From positions 1,674,001 to 1,738,000 of the forward strand of contig OZ252212.1 in NCBI GenBank assembly GCA_965248955.1: a stretch of 64,000 nucleotides of DNA. The letters run 5' to 3'. Position 1 is the first letter of the stretch. Each line of letters begins with the position of its first letter. This document shows, one piece after another, positions 23,772 through 31,818 of the stretch. Origin of the DNA: DAOUJH01 sp965248955 (GTDB taxonomy: Bacteria > Chloroflexota > Dehalococcoidia > Lucifugimonadales > QGNO01). The translations under genes and the position numbers were made by a program. The notes beneath the pieces were generated by a model. That model saw only the letters and a program-made list of their open reading frames with translations, made no database searches and was not told the origin of the DNA.

Positions 23772-24605
23772 ATGGCTGTTAGCGCTCTTGAAGGCGCAGA
23801 GCTAAACGTGGAGATGACGGGCCGGGGGCCTGCCCTGGTGGCTCTCCACGGCTTCACAGGCGACGTCCAAACCTGGCGGTCGTTTCCCCAAGCCGCCGAG
23901 ACCGGTTTCACAGTGGTCGTCGTCGACCTGCCCGGCCACGGCGCATCGGACTCTTCCCCGGACTCCCACCTGTACACCATGGAGCGCCACGTCCAGGCCT
24001 TGGCCGAAATTCTCGACCGGCTGGGCCTTGAACGGGTTGCCTGGCTGGGCTATTCACTGGGGGGGCGAATAGCGCTCGGCGCCACCGTTGCTCTGCTAGA
24101 ACGCACCACGGCGCTTATATTGGAAAGCGCCTCTCCGGGCATCGCCTTGGAGGAAGAGCGACGACAGCGCATCCGGGAGGACGAGGCTCTTGCTTGCTGG
24201 ATCGCGGAGGTCGGCGTGCAACGGTTCGTGGAGTACTGGGAATCACTCCCGCTTTGGCACAGCCAGAAACGCCTGCCCGCCGTTATCCGCGACAGTTTGA
24301 GGTCTCAGCGCCTGCGCAACAACCCTTGCGGGCTGGCCAACAGCCTCAGGGGCGTGGGTACCGGCGCTCAACCGCCCATCCATGACCGGCTTGAAGAGAT
24401 CACTACACCGGTGCTGCTCGTCGCTGGTGAAGAAGACCAAAAGTTCATCGGCATAGCCCGCGAAATGCACCGGGCAATACCGACGAGCCGTTTGGCGACG
24501 GTTCCCGGGGCCGGACACGCCGTCCACCTTGAACAGCCCGAAATCTTCGAAAGCGCGGTGACCGGATTCCTTGAAGAAATCCTCACCCCGGCGGCTTCCC
24601 GGTGA
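23772..24605 (+). CDS. menH: Alpha/beta hydrolase, probable SHCHC synthase
   Basis: In this operon it should remove pyruvate from SEPHCHC to give SHCHC. The 277-residue hydrolase has an HGFTGDVQTW oxyanion region, the nucleophile Ser at about residue 95 in WLGYSLGGRIALGA, and the His in GAGHAVHLEQPE. A TTG at 23763, with a well-spaced GGGGAAG upstream, is an alternative start three codons earlier. Position after menD gives the assignment; by fold alone it could be another hydrolase. Its 3' end overlaps the end of menC on the other strand by 23 bases. Confidence 0.85.
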   Translation: MAVSALEGAELNVEMTGRGPALVALHGFTGDVQTWRSFPQAAETGFTVVVVDLPGHGASDSSPDSHLYTMERHVQALAEILDRLGLERVAWLGYSLGGRIALGATVALLERTTALILESASPGIALEEERRQRIREDEALACWIAEVGVQRFVEYWESLPLWHSQKRLPAVIRDSLRSQRLRNNPCGLANSLRGVGTGAQPPIHDRLEEITTPVLLVAGEEDQKFIGIAREMHRAIPTSRLATVPGAGHAVHLEQPEIFESAVTGFLEEILTPAASR

Positions 24606-25707
24606 TGGAGCCCGCTACGTTTATGCCGTACTTCTCCAGAAGGCTGCCGTCTACCGATACGCCTAGGCCCGGCCCGGCCGGAGTCATCACGCTGCCCCTC
24701 CAGGGCAGCGCCGCCGCCGAAAGCAGGTCGCTCTCCAGCAGCGGTCCCGTGGCCAGCCCGTGGGCAAAGGGGTGTGCCGTCAGCGTCGCCGCCAGATGGA
24801 TGCTTGCCGCCAGGCCAACTCCACATTCCAGGGAAGAGGTCATCACCAGTCCCTTGCCTCTATCCTCAGCCAGCCGCATCAGCTCCAGCGCCTCCTTCAG
24901 TCCGCCCAGCCGTCCCGCCTTGATCACCAATACGTCCGCGCTATCCGTCACCGCCAGGCGTTGCATTCTGTCCGCGGCGCCCAGCGCTTCGTCTACCGCC
25001 ACCGGGATTGCAACGGAGCGTCGCACTTCGGCCAGGCCGGACGCGTCGTGCCCCTTGATCGGGTCCTCCACATATTCAATGTCGTACTGCTCCAGCCTGT
25101 GCAGCCCGGCGATGGCTTCTCGCAGGCCCCACTTCCGGTTGGCGTCTATGCGCACTTTGATCTCCGTCCCAACCGTCTGGCGCACCGCTGAGACAAGCGC
25201 TTCATCCTGCTTTGCGGATTCGCGCCCCACCTTCAGCTTGATACTTCCGAACCCGGCGTTGGCCGCATCCCTGGCCTCCATGGCGGCTTCTCCGGGCGTT
25301 TCCGCCGCTATGAGAGCGTTGACTGGCAGGGATTTGGCGGCTCCGTTCAACAGTTCGCTGGCGTTGCGCATCAACGCCTTGCCCCGCAGATCGAGAAGGG
25401 CCGCCTCTATCCCGAAGCGCAGAACGGGCGGCGAGTTCCACTCCGGCAGGTTGGGAATCTCCGTGCATGACCGCGGCTCGGTTCCCAGGAGCTGCGGCGC
25501 AGTTTTCTCAAGGTATGCCCCAATGGCCTCCACCTCTTCCCGGCTGCCTGCCCCCACCGGCGATGCCTCTCCCACGCCTATGGACCCATCGTCGCCATGG
25601 AGAAACAGCAGGAGCCCATGCCGTGTGCTGAATACGCCCTGCGACGTAACGTACGGCCTGCGGAAGGGAATAGAGAAACCTTGCCAGGAAACGCGTTCTA
25701 CTTTCAT
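24583..25707 (-). CDS. menC: o-Succinylbenzoate synthase, enolase superfamily
   Basis: Dehydrates SHCHC to o-succinylbenzoate. In 374 residues it starts MKVERVSWQGFSIPF. FGSIKLKVG supplies the KxK base, IDANRKWGLREA the first metal Asp, YVEDPIK the Glu and IPVAVDEALG the third acid. LVIKAGRLGGLKEAL carries the second lysine base. This is the MenC/NSAR arrangement. Dipeptide epimerases and N-succinylamino acid racemases share it, but the men context favours MenC. It lies on the opposite strand to all other men genes, end to end with menH and starting only 27 bases from the divergent CoA-transferase. Confidence 0.9.
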   Translation of the reverse strand: MKVERVSWQGFSIPFRRPYVTSQGVFSTRHGLLLFLHGDDGSIGVGEASPVGAGSREEVEAIGAYLEKTAPQLLGTEPRSCTEIPNLPEWNSPPVLRFGIEAALLDLRGKALMRNASELLNGAAKSLPVNALIAAETPGEAAMEARDAANAGFGSIKLKVGRESAKQDEALVSAVRQTVGTEIKVRIDANRKWGLREAIAGLHRLEQYDIEYVEDPIKGHDASGLAEVRRSVAIPVAVDEALGAADRMQRLAVTDSADVLVIKAGRLGGLKEALELMRLAEDRGKGLVMTSSLECGVGLAASIHLAATLTAHPFAHGLATGPLLESDLLSAAALPWRGSVMTPAGPGLGVSVDGSLLEKYGINVAGSITGKPPG

Positions 25708-25734
25708 ATCTTTAAGCCGGATTGGAGGAGTGGA

Positions 25735-26931
25735 ATGACCGGACCATTGAGCGGTATACGAGTCCTTGACCTGACCAGACTTCTGGCTGGACCGTTTTGC
25801 ACCATGATCTTGGCGGATTTGGGCGCGGATGTAATCAAGATAGAGCGCCCCGGGCAGGGCGACCCGGCACGGAACTTGGGACCCTTGGTGGGAGATGAAG
25901 CCGCATATTTCATAAGCATCAACCGGGGTAAGAAAAGTATCACGTTGAACCTGTTTTCGGAAGAGGGGCAGCATTTGGTCCACTCCATGCTCCCTCACTG
26001 TGACGTGCTCGTTGAGAACTTTGTGCCGGGCACCATGGCCCGCTTTGGACTGGAGTATGAAAGCGTAAAGAGCCTGCATCCCGGCCTTATCTACGCCTCC
26101 ATCTCCGGTTTCGGGCAGGACGGCCCGGAATCCCAGCGTCCCGCCCTGGACATAGTGGTGCAGGCCATGGGTGGGCTCATCAGCGTTACCGGCCAGCCGG
26201 ACGGCCCGCTGATTCGCCCCGGCGCATCTCTGGGAGACAGCATTGCCGGAGTATTCACCGCTCTCTCCGTACTGGCCGCTCTCTACCAACGCGAGGCCAC
26301 CGGGCAGGGACAGTACATAGACATATCCATGCTGGACTGCCAGGTGATGATGATGGAAAACGCCCTCTCCCGCTATTTCTCTACCGGAGCAGTCCCCGGC
26401 CCCATTGGCGCAAGGCACCCCGTCGCCGCGCCCTTTCAGATATTCCAGGCCAGCGACGGCAGCTTCGTCGTGGCCCTGCTCAGCGACGATCCCGCCGTAT
26501 GGCATCGCTTCTGCATGGCCGTAGACCGCCCAGACCTCGCCGCGGACGCGCGCTTCCAGACCAACCGCGACCGCATGAAGTGCTACGATGAGCTTCTGGC
26601 TCCTCTGCTGGAGGCGCTGTTCCAGGAAAAGCCCGCTTCGCACTGGCTGTCCGTGCTCACGTCGGCGGATATCCCCTGCGGCCCCGTGAACAGTATCGCC
26701 GACGTAGCTGAAGACGCACAGGTCAACCACCGCGGCATGATCGCCGCCATACCGCATAGCTCCGAGGGGACCTGGAAGGTAGCCAATACACCGTTCAACT
26801 TCAGCGAAGCCGCCACCGGCCCCGCCGGGCCTTCACCCGGGCTGGGTGAGCATACCTCTGAGGTATTGGACTGTTTGCTGGGTATGTCCGGGGAAGAGAT
26901 CACCCAATTGCGCAATGCAGGAGCTATCTAA
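25735..26931 (+). CDS. Family III (CaiB/BaiF-type) CoA-transferase within the menaquinone cluster
   Basis: Moves CoA between carboxylic acids through an enzyme-bound mixed anhydride. In 398 residues it has LSGIRVLDLTRLLAGPFCTM at the start, ADVIKIERPGQGDPAR, and GASLGDSIAGVFTALS, where Asp168 lines up with catalytic Asp169 of formyl-CoA transferase. The start at 25735 has an AGGAG-type site (GGAGGAG, about five bases upstream). It sits between menC and menB, where an o-succinylbenzoate-CoA ligase (MenE) might be expected, and no MenE is seen. I infer that it may activate o-succinylbenzoate; otherwise it serves unrelated acyl-CoA metabolism. Confidence 0.9.
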   Translation: MTGPLSGIRVLDLTRLLAGPFCTMILADLGADVIKIERPGQGDPARNLGPLVGDEAAYFISINRGKKSITLNLFSEEGQHLVHSMLPHCDVLVENFVPGTMARFGLEYESVKSLHPGLIYASISGFGQDGPESQRPALDIVVQAMGGLISVTGQPDGPLIRPGASLGDSIAGVFTALSVLAALYQREATGQGQYIDISMLDCQVMMMENALSRYFSTGAVPGPIGARHPVAAPFQIFQASDGSFVVALLSDDPAVWHRFCMAVDRPDLAADARFQTNRDRMKCYDELLAPLLEALFQEKPASHWLSVLTSADIPCGPVNSIADVAEDAQVNHRGMIAAIPHSSEGTWKVANTPFNFSEAATGPAGPSPGLGEHTSEVLDCLLGMSGEEITQLRNAGAI

Positions 26932-26949
26932 CCCACTTTGGAGGAACCT

Positions 26950-27747
26950 ATGGACGACTATCAGGACATCATCTACACAAAGAGGGACGGCGTGGCAAAA
27001 GTATCCATCAATCGCCCCCAAGTCCTCAACGCTTTCCGCCCCCTCACCATCGACGAAATGCGGGACGCCTTCCAGGACGCCTGGAACGATACTCAGGTAG
27101 GCGTTGTGGTGCTCACCGGCGAAAACGGCAATTTCTGCACCGGCGGCGACGTGAAAACCCGTGGAGAAGGCGGCTACCAGGACGAAGCCGGTGGCGTTCG
27201 CCTGCATGTCACCCATCTCCACAGGCTGATCCGCGAGATTCCCAAGCCCGTCATCGCAATGGTTGACGGCTATGCTATAGGCGGAGGACATGTGCTCCAC
27301 GTACTTTGCGATCTGACCATCGCCTCGGATAGAGCCGTCTTCGGGCAGATAGGCCCCAAGTTCGGTAGCTTCGATGCCGGGTTCGGCGCCATTTACCTGG
27401 CGCGCATCGTCGGCGAGAAGAAGGCGCGCGAGATCTGGTACCTCTGCCGCCGCTATCCGGCCCAGGAAGCGCTCCACATGGGCCTGGTCAACGCCGTAGT
27501 GCCTCAGTCCCAGCTTGAATCCACCGTCATGGAGTGGAGCCGGGAGATGCTGGAGAAGAGTCCCACCGCACTGAGGTTCCTCAAACACGCCTTCAATGCG
27601 GACACCGACCACGTCTACGGCATACAGAACCTGGCCCACGGCGCTACCGCCCTCTATTACACCACGGACGAATGCAAAGAAGGCAGCAACGCTTTTTTGG
27701 AGAAGCGCGCTCCTGACTTCGGCAGCTTTCGCCATCATCCCTGGTAG
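26950..27747 (+). CDS. menB: 1,4-dihydroxy-2-naphthoyl-CoA synthase
   Basis: Closes the second ring of the naphthoquinone from o-succinylbenzoyl-CoA. In 265 residues of crotonase fold it has the MenB hallmarks INRPQVLNAFRPLTIDEM, KFGSFDAGFGAIYLARIVG and KKAREIWYLCRRYPAQEAL. The C-terminus is FLEKRAPDFGSFRHHPW, unlike ordinary enoyl-CoA hydratases. The oxyanion Gly residues lie in FCTGGDVKTRG and GYAIGGGHVL. The ATG at 26950 follows a TTTGGAGG ribosome-binding site. It lies 18 bases after the CoA-transferase and eleven before menA. Confidence 0.96.
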   Translation: MDDYQDIIYTKRDGVAKVSINRPQVLNAFRPLTIDEMRDAFQDAWNDTQVGVVVLTGENGNFCTGGDVKTRGEGGYQDEAGGVRLHVTHLHRLIREIPKPVIAMVDGYAIGGGHVLHVLCDLTIASDRAVFGQIGPKFGSFDAGFGAIYLARIVGEKKAREIWYLCRRYPAQEALHMGLVNAVVPQSQLESTVMEWSREMLEKSPTALRFLKHAFNADTDHVYGIQNLAHGATALYYTTDECKEGSNAFLEKRAPDFGSFRHHPW

Positions 27748-27757
27748 GTTTCCAAAA

Positions 27758-28693
27758 GTGGAGCAAAGAGCTGCGTCAACCATTTCTCTATGGAGCAAAC
27801 TGGATGCCTGGTACAAGGCTTCGCGCCCCTTCACCCTGCCCGCATCCGTAGTCCCAGTCCTCGTTGGCTCGGCGCTCGCCTTTCGGGAAGGCCGGGCCGG
27901 CCTCGATTTGTTCGTCCTCATCCTCGTAGCGTCGCTTCTGGTGCAGGTGGGAGCCAACCTCGTTGATGAGTATTCGGACCACGGACGCGTAGAGGAAGGC
28001 CGGAAGATCCTGGCCCCCTACAAGGTGATATCTCTGGGACTGCTCTCGGTGCGGGCGGTAAAGCTGGGCGCGCTAACCTCCTTTGGCCTCGCTTCTCTCG
28101 CCGGCCTCTATATCGTGGCCGTTACCGGCTGGCCCATCCTGGTCGTCAGCCTGGCAAGTCTGACCGCGGCCTATCTTTACGCCGGCGGCCCCAAGCCTTT
28201 GGGCGCCTACGCCCTTGGCCAGCCTATGGTCTTCGTTTTCATGGGACTGGTCATGGTGATGGGCACTTACTACGTGCACACGCAGACCCTGACCGTGGAT
28301 TCATTGTTGCTCGCTGCCGGCGTGGGCTGTATGGTCACCGCCATCCTCGTCGCTAACGACCTGCGGGATAGGGAAGAGGACCTGAGCTCCGGAAAAAGCA
28401 CCCCGGTCACTCTCTGGGGGCGTCCTTTTGGCCGGTTGCTCTGGGCCGCATTGGCGGCGGTGGGATTCGCCCTGCCCGCAACCCTTGCCCTCTTTGGCGG
28501 CATGGGCCTTCTGCTGCTCCTGCCGTTCATCGCCTTGCCCAGGGCTTACCAGGCCTGGCGCACCCTCCGACACGGCAACGACCGTCCCGCCCTCCTCACC
28601 GGCCTCAGGCAATCGGCCAGCCTCCACTGGTGGTACGGGCTTCTCCTTGCTTTGGGGGTTGGCCTGGGCAGATTCGACTGGTACCTTGTTTAG
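27758..28693 (+). CDS. menA: 1,4-dihydroxy-2-naphthoate polyprenyltransferase
   Basis: Attaches the polyprenyl tail to DHNA in the membrane. This UbiA-type protein of 311 residues has about eight hydrophobic helices. The first Asp-rich motif is NLVDEYSDHGRVEEGRK near residues 65-80 and the second is VANDLRDREEDLSSGKSTP near 205-225; both bind Mg-diphosphate. WYKASRPFTLPASVVPVLVG is the usual N-terminal segment. The start is GTG at 27758, the only sensible in-frame start after the menB stop, with a weak ribosome-binding site. Confidence 0.95.
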   Translation: MEQRAASTISLWSKLDAWYKASRPFTLPASVVPVLVGSALAFREGRAGLDLFVLILVASLLVQVGANLVDEYSDHGRVEEGRKILAPYKVISLGLLSVRAVKLGALTSFGLASLAGLYIVAVTGWPILVVSLASLTAAYLYAGGPKPLGAYALGQPMVFVFMGLVMVMGTYYVHTQTLTVDSLLLAAGVGCMVTAILVANDLRDREEDLSSGKSTPVTLWGRPFGRLLWAALAAVGFALPATLALFGGMGLLLLLPFIALPRAYQAWRTLRHGNDRPALLTGLRQSASLHWWYGLLLALGVGLGRFDWYLV

Positions 28694-28701
28694 GAGTGCA
28701 G

Positions 28702-29121
28702 ATGACAAACGTAGAGAAACCATCTAGCTTTCGCCAGCAGGTCCGCGTTCGCTGGGTTGATACCGATGCATCGCGGAGGATACATTACACCGCCATGTTC
28801 CGCTTCTTTGAGGTGGCGGAAAGCGAGTTCATGCGTTCCCTGGGGTTCACCAGCGCCGGCTTCCGCGAAATGGGTCTCGACCTGCCCAGGGTGCATGTAA
28901 GCTGCGACTTCAAAGACCCCATCCTCCATGACGAGTTGCTGCAGATGGGCGTAAGCGTGGAGAGAGTGGGAAATACGTCGGTCACCCTCAGCTACGTCGC
29001 CGAAAAGGAGGACGGCGTAGCCGCCGCTGCCGGCAGCATGACTTTTGTCACCGTGAGTTTGGAGAATGGAAGACCGGTCCCTGTGCCCGATGAGCTCCGC
29101 CAGGCGCTGTCCCGCCATTAG
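28702..29121 (+). CDS. menI: Hotdog-fold acyl-CoA thioesterase, probable DHNA-CoA thioesterase
   Basis: A 139-residue 4-hydroxybenzoyl-CoA-thioesterase-type protein. The active-site region is VRWVDTDASRRIHYTAMFRF, with the catalytic Asp in the expected WVDTDASR position and then FEVAESEFMRSLG. In a men operon the natural role is hydrolysis of DHNA-CoA to DHNA before prenylation. This is assigned by context, since the family is broad. A TAGGAG site precedes the ATG, and the gene lies between menA (eight bases) and trmD (five bases). Confidence 0.8.
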   Translation: MTNVEKPSSFRQQVRVRWVDTDASRRIHYTAMFRFFEVAESEFMRSLGFTSAGFREMGLDLPRVHVSCDFKDPILHDELLQMGVSVERVGNTSVTLSYVAEKEDGVAAAAGSMTFVTVSLENGRPVPVPDELRQALSRH

Positions 29122-29126
29122 CCGCC

Positions 29127-29858
29127 ATGCGAATCGACGTCTTCACGCTCTTTCCCGATATGTTCCAGGGGCCTTTGCAAGGCAGCATTCTGGGTCGTGC
29201 CTTGGAGCGTGGCCTGCTCAGCGTAGATCTGCACAACTTCCGTGACTACGCCCGCGACCGCCATCATACCGTGGATGACTATGCCTATGGCGGCGGCCCC
29301 GGCATGGTGCTCAAGCCTGAGCCGCTGTTCCAGGCTGTGGAGTCCCTTCTCGGTGCGCCTCCTCGATGTCCCGTGGTGTTGCTTACGCCTCAGGGCAGGG
29401 TCTTCCAGCAGGCCGATGCCGAGCGCCTTGCCGGGGAGGAGCGTTTCGCCTTGATCTGCGGCCACTATGAGGGCTTCGATGAGCGGATAAGCGGGCATCT
29501 CGCCACTGAGGAACTGAGCATCGGCGACTTTGTGCTCACCGGCGGCGAGATCGCCGCCATGGTGGTCATCGATGCCGTCGCCCGCCTCCTGCCCGGCGTA
29601 CTGGGCTCGGACGAATCGGCCGCCGCCGGTTCGCACGCCTCCGGGCTGTTGCAGTACCCGCAGTACACACGTCCCGCCGAGTTCCGCGGCTGGACAGTCC
29701 CCGACGTGCTGCTCTCCGGCGACCACCAGGCCGTCGCCAGGTGGCGCCGCCGGCAATCTCTGAAACGCACCCTGCAACGAAGGCCAGACCTACTGAAGAA
29801 GGCAGACCTTTCCGAGGAGGACAGGGATTTCTTGCGGGAGATTGGCTACCCGGAATAG
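29127..29858 (+). CDS. trmD: tRNA (guanine-37-N1)-methyltransferase
   Basis: Methylates N1 of G37 in tRNAs to prevent frameshifting. In 243 residues of SPOUT fold it has RIDVFTLFPDMFQGPL at the start, YAYGGGPGMVLKPEP, LICGHYEGFDERI and IGDFVLTGGEIAAMV, all characteristic. It usually sits in rpsP-rimM-trmD-rplS. Here it ends the men gene run instead, five bases after the thioesterase. Its usual neighbour rplS lies 1.5 kb further on, beyond two opposite-strand genes. Confidence 0.97.
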   Translation: MRIDVFTLFPDMFQGPLQGSILGRALERGLLSVDLHNFRDYARDRHHTVDDYAYGGGPGMVLKPEPLFQAVESLLGAPPRCPVVLLTPQGRVFQQADAERLAGEERFALICGHYEGFDERISGHLATEELSIGDFVLTGGEIAAMVVIDAVARLLPGVLGSDESAAAGSHASGLLQYPQYTRPAEFRGWTVPDVLLSGDHQAVARWRRRQSLKRTLQRRPDLLKKADLSEEDRDFLREIGYPE

Positions 29859-29909
29859 CTAGGAGTACGCGCGGCTTTCTGTCGCTGACAGGGCCAGGGT
29901 CTGTTGGTG

Positions 29910-30644
29910 TTAACCAACCAGCACACTCGCCAGCCTCTGGAATAGCCTGGGACTGGCTCCGTGACTTTCCAAGTACGCTTGCATCGACCCATAATCCTGT
30001 CTTATGGCCGCAAGCATCTGCACCATAGCTCCTTTGGGGGCCCCAACCACGTGGGCTCTAGTACGGCGAACCTCGTCAATGGTTGAAGCTGGATTCCTTG
30101 ACCAGAAGGAGTAGAGGGCATCCAGGTGTTCCTCACTTTTGGTATAGTCTTCGACGACCGCCTCGTCTCCGACTCCCACCGAACTCAGCACGGCTGCAGC
30201 CATCATGCCAGTGCGGTCTTTACCAGCCCCACAAAAGACGACGGCCGGCAAAGTAGATGCTTCAGCCAAGATTGAGAGCGCTTCAACCAACCGGTTACCT
30301 ATGTGGGGTCTCTTTAGGAAGTTCACGTAAGCGTCACCCAGGCTGGGGAATACTGAAGCATCGTCTGCGGATTCCAAAATGGGGACGTTCGTCAATTTTC
30401 TAGGCCAGCACTGCTGCATAGTAAAGAGGTCTCGTTCTTCTCGGTGCCTTAAGTCCAAGAGTGTCCTGACGCCGAGTTCCTCGATCAGTATCTCCAAGTC
30501 TCCCGGCGTGGCGTCGGTGAGAGCGGCTGACCTGAACAGCAGACCACGCCTTGTTTGGCTGCCAGCCTCTGTGACGTGGTCGCCCAAATCTCGAAAGTTG
30601 AAAATCTGTTCAAATTTGGGGTACTGAGTATCGGGTTCTGTCAT
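29910..30644 (-). CDS. Tyrosine phosphatase-like protein (dual-specificity, LipA/IphP type)
   Basis: A 244-residue phosphatase of the PF13350-like group. The P-loop reads VFCGAGKDRTGMM near residues 150-162, a C-x5-R motif with the GKDRTG form seen in tyrosine and phosphoinositide phosphatases. The N-terminus IFNFRDLGDHVTEAG and RRGLLFRSAALTDA is typical. I placed the start at the ATG at 30644. It lies 37 bases after the DinB-like gene on the same strand. The pair splits trmD from rplS and appears AT-richer than its flanks, which suggests insertion. The substrate is unknown. Confidence 0.85.
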   Translation of the reverse strand: MTEPDTQYPKFEQIFNFRDLGDHVTEAGSQTRRGLLFRSAALTDATPGDLEILIEELGVRTLLDLRHREERDLFTMQQCWPRKLTNVPILESADDASVFPSLGDAYVNFLKRPHIGNRLVEALSILAEASTLPAVVFCGAGKDRTGMMAAAVLSSVGVGDEAVVEDYTKSEEHLDALYSFWSRNPASTIDEVRRTRAHVVGAPKGAMVQMLAAIRQDYGSMQAYLESHGASPRLFQRLASVLVG

Positions 30645-30681
30645 TTCTAATATGCCCGAAGCTTCTCGCAAAGCACGGTAG

Positions 30682-31188
30682 CTAGCCTGTAGCCTCAAGA
30701 AAAACCAGGAAATCAAGATCACCTGGAGACTGACCGTACTCCGTGAGGAGTGCGGCAGCTTCTGAGCGGTGCTGAGTACCATGGTTCACAACGTGCACCA
30801 AATAGTGCCAGAGTAGAGACTCCTCTCCTCTTAGTGCCCTGACTTGCCGTGGCCACTTGGATTGGCCGTAATGCAGCGCCAAGTCCTCGTCAGCTAGGCT
30901 TGCCAGGTAGCTTCGCATGGCCTTTTCTTCTTTGTGTCTCCGCTTTTCCAGACTTTCAAGAGTGGAGTATAGCTTCTCATCTAAGCGTGTAACGGTGGTG
31001 TCTTCAAGACGAGCCCGCCAAACAGCTTCAGCGCTTATTAGATGACGCAACGTCCCACGCAGCCCACCGTGTGGAAAGTTCTCTGTCGCCTCGAACTGTT
31101 CTACAGTCACCTTTTGCGCTGAACAGAAGATTTGATCATTCGCCCAATAGTTGTACTCGTAGAGCGTCTTCACGTCGTCGATGTTCAA
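30682..31188 (-). CDS. DinB-family protein, TTG start
   Basis: A 168-residue DinB-like four-helix protein. It has LYEYNYWANDQIF near the N-terminus, a first His in TLRHLISAEAVWRARL near residue 50, and HYLVHVVNHGTQHRSEAAAL near residue 130 with the remaining metal-ligand His residues. TTG at 31188 is chosen because AGGAGGAG lies four bases upstream; no ATG there has such a site. The W-x-R-x-L and NHGTQHRSE patterns are common in the subgroup with unknown thiol-related functions. It is co-directional with the phosphatase. Confidence 0.85.
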   Translation of the reverse strand: MNIDDVKTLYEYNYWANDQIFCSAQKVTVEQFEATENFPHGGLRGTLRHLISAEAVWRARLEDTTVTRLDEKLYSTLESLEKRRHKEEKAMRSYLASLADEDLALHYGQSKWPRQVRALRGEESLLWHYLVHVVNHGTQHRSEAAALLTEYGQSPGDLDFLVFLEATG

Positions 31189-31281
31189 GTGACTCCTCCT
31201 CGGACACGGCACGTTCAATATATTATATGCACTCCTTCTTGTCGCTAGACTCAAACTGTCCCACTACTCCACACCCTCATC

Positions 31282-31310
31282 TTTACAGACGACAGCCTTC
31301 ACGTTAAACT
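31282..31310 (+). promoter_or_regulatory. Probable promoter of rplS
   Basis: TTTACA (31282-31287), a 17-base spacer and TAAACT (31305-31310) lie 32 bases upstream of the rplS start. A separate promoter is expected here because rplS has been cut off from trmD. On the minus strand a TATAAT (31222-31227) may serve the DinB-like gene, but it has no clear -35. Confidence 0.5.
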
Positions 31311-31342
31311 AGACCAGTTGTCATTTTCGCCATCGGATTCCT

Positions 31343-31684
31343 ATGAACATCGAAACCGTAGTACCCGTAGAGCCAAACCCCAAAGTCCAGGAGTTCCGCC
31401 CCGGCGACACCGTGCGAGTCGGCATGCGCATCCGAGAAGGAGACCGCGAGCGCGTCCAGACCTTTGAAGGCGTCGTGATTCGCCGGCAGGGCAGGGGACC
31501 CGGGGTTTCCTTCACCGTGCGCCGTGTCACTCACGGCATCGGCGTGGAGCGGACGTTTCCCGTCTACTCACCCAGGCTGGAGAGCGTGCAGGTGGTGCGC
31601 CACGGCGCCGTACGAAGGGCCAAGCTGTACTATCTGAGGGGACGCACCGGTAGAGCGGCGCGTATCAAAGAGCGCCGCCGCTAG
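31343..31684 (+). CDS. rplS: 50S ribosomal protein L19
   Basis: A 113-residue ribosomal protein at the 30S-50S interface. FRPGDTVRVGMRIREGDRER, VQTFEGVVIRRQGRGPG, SFTVRRVTHGIGVERTFPVY and RAKLYYLRGRTGRAARIKER are all family blocks. The length is complete. It normally follows trmD in one operon. Here it is separated by two inverted genes and appears to have its own promoter. A 134-base gap without features follows, before priA. Confidence 0.97.
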   Translation: MNIETVVPVEPNPKVQEFRPGDTVRVGMRIREGDRERVQTFEGVVIRRQGRGPGVSFTVRRVTHGIGVERTFPVYSPRLESVQVVRHGAVRRAKLYYLRGRTGRAARIKERRR

Positions 31685-31818
31685 CTTTCAAGACCATCCA
31701 TCAGCTTTCTGAGAGGGACGGGCCCTTTCCTCAAACAGTGGATGTCCCCTGACTTTTTTCTCTTACCTCTAACCCGCTGCCTCGGTTATCATCGTAGGAG
31801 ACTCATCGGAAGGTGTTG

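Noticed and set aside
24583..26757. A 724-codon open frame containing menC
   Set aside because: Only the part from 25707 to 24583 matches MenC. The rest mirrors the CoA-transferase on the other strand and reads as non-protein sequence.
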